Positions 63,423 through 64,000 of a stretch of 64,000 nt of DNA are shown piece by piece. Both the position numbers and the translations under genes were made by a program. The stretch lies in the NCBI GenBank assembly GCA_021432605.1, contig MU271145.1:2914001-2978000 (forward strand), given 5' to 3'. Source of the stretch: Coniochaeta sp. PMI_546 (taxonomy: Eukaryota > Ascomycota > Sordariomycetes > Coniochaetales > Coniochaetaceae). Every line of letters begins with the position of its first letter. Within the stretch, counting starts at the first letter, position 1. The notes under the pieces are model-generated. The model was not told where the DNA came from. It saw nothing but the letters and a program-made list of their open reading frames with translations, and ran no database searches.

Positions 63423-64000
63423 ATGACCACATCAGCTTGTCGACACGCCTTGCTCAGTTCGGTCGTCAGCCGCTGTGAGCCTAGCTGCTTATCCGTCCTT
63501 GCCATTGGTAGCTGGCTACGATTCGCTCAATCTCGTGCAGTTCGACTAATACGACATTCCCACATCCTTCCCTGTTCTACTGTTCACTTCGACGATACGC
63601 GCTGGATTGACGACCAGAAGTCCCTCGAGAAGCTCTGCCTTCAGCCATTCAGAAGCCCTTGTGCTACTAACACGGCCCCAGCTGTCAGGTCTAATTTCCA
63701 TCATCCCAGCTCGCCGGTAATCTTGTCCAGCAGCACCGTAGCGTCCCCACAATCTGCACAGACGCTAGTGCCACCTCGGGCCCGATCTTGTGGTCCACCT
63801 CGCCTCCGGCGCGCCGCTAAAGACAGCTCTCCCCCACTACGCAGTTCGTCGTTGCATCATCCCTCTTCAGTCAGCCTTCCCTCGGTATCTCTGATACCTT
63901 CAGTCGGCTCGGTGTATCCGTTTCGACCATCGAACATACGCCACCTCAACAGATCCAGCACCTTGCTTCTAGCTCACTGTGGGTTCGCATCCGTAACCAT
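63423..64000 (+). CDS. Open frame running off the right edge, unrecognised
   Basis: ATG at 63423 begins MTTSACRHALLSSVVSRCEP and stays open for 192 codons to the edge, where the sequence ends ACC AT, so the next codon in this frame begins AT. The product is Ser/Arg/Pro-rich with no motif that I recognise (for example PPRARSCGPPRLRRAAK). In pyrimidine-rich leaders long chance frames are common, and ATG 63423 lies only about 45 bp after a TATA-like element. Either this is the N-terminus of a real gene or the whole stretch is leader and the true start lies at the edge (AACCAT plus the next base). Confidence 0.25.
   Translation, partial: MTTSACRHALLSSVVSRCEPSCLSVLAIGSWLRFAQSRAVRLIRHSHILPCSTVHFDDTRWIDDQKSLEKLCLQPFRSPCATNTAPAVRSNFHHPSSPVILSSSTVASPQSAQTLVPPRARSCGPPRLRRAAKDSSPPLRSSSLHHPSSVSLPSVSLIPSVGSVYPFRPSNIRHLNRSSTLLLAHCGFASVT

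Overview
The window reads as nuclear DNA of a filamentous ascomycete, probably of class Sordariomycetes. Genes are spaced on both strands. Most introns are short (53 to 94 bp, one of 167 bp) with GT..AG ends and CTAAC/CTGAC-like branch points. Leaders are CT-rich, and the core proteins (SMC3, MOT1, CPY, SBDS, Sac7-type RhoGAP, Cdc37, PDE) have fungal architecture. No intact or recognisable mobile element was found. Gene models below were spliced by eye from sequence and family knowledge; no database search was possible.

Layout. 1-975: remnant of an NLR-like (hydrolase plus TPR) gene, badly decayed. 976-5658: gene-poor. 5659-8473: Sac7-like RhoGAP. 9764-11815: unrecognised Lys/Ser/Pro repeat protein with an acidic tail, with an unusual upstream motif cluster. 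12508-18201 (minus): MOT1, and 20793-24573 (plus): SMC3, transcribed divergently across 2.6 kb. 25255-26406: amidohydrolase-type decarboxylase. 26674-28252: CDC37. 31835-34684: cAMP phosphodiesterase preceded by 3.6 kb without a clear gene. 36136-37860 (minus): carboxypeptidase Y. 38959-39924: SDO1/SBDS, convergent with RPS18 at 40385-41022 (minus). 41848-51511: four consecutive minus-strand genes for predicted secreted or surface proteins (an S/T/A-rich wall-like protein, a PLC-like GPI-anchored protein, a sedolisin protease and a small secreted protein). 53672-54333 (minus): a complex I zinc subunit, divergent at short range from an MPP6-like exosome cofactor at 54657-55623. 55624-63422: about 8 kb with no supported gene. 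63423 to the edge: an open frame or leader that runs off the window.

The genes do not form one pathway. Most are core housekeeping (chromatin and transcription, cohesion, chaperone, ribosome maturation, respiration, vacuolar proteolysis, cAMP and Rho signalling). The accessory material is the NLR relic at the left, the repeat protein at 9.8-11.8 kb, the decarboxylase and the secreted-protein run at 41.8-51.5 kb. The least familiar locus is the repeat-protein gene. It combines a 15-bp coding minisatellite, three evenly spaced SUMO-consensus decapeptides at its C-terminus, and five copies of an HMG-box-type heptamer within 211 bp upstream.
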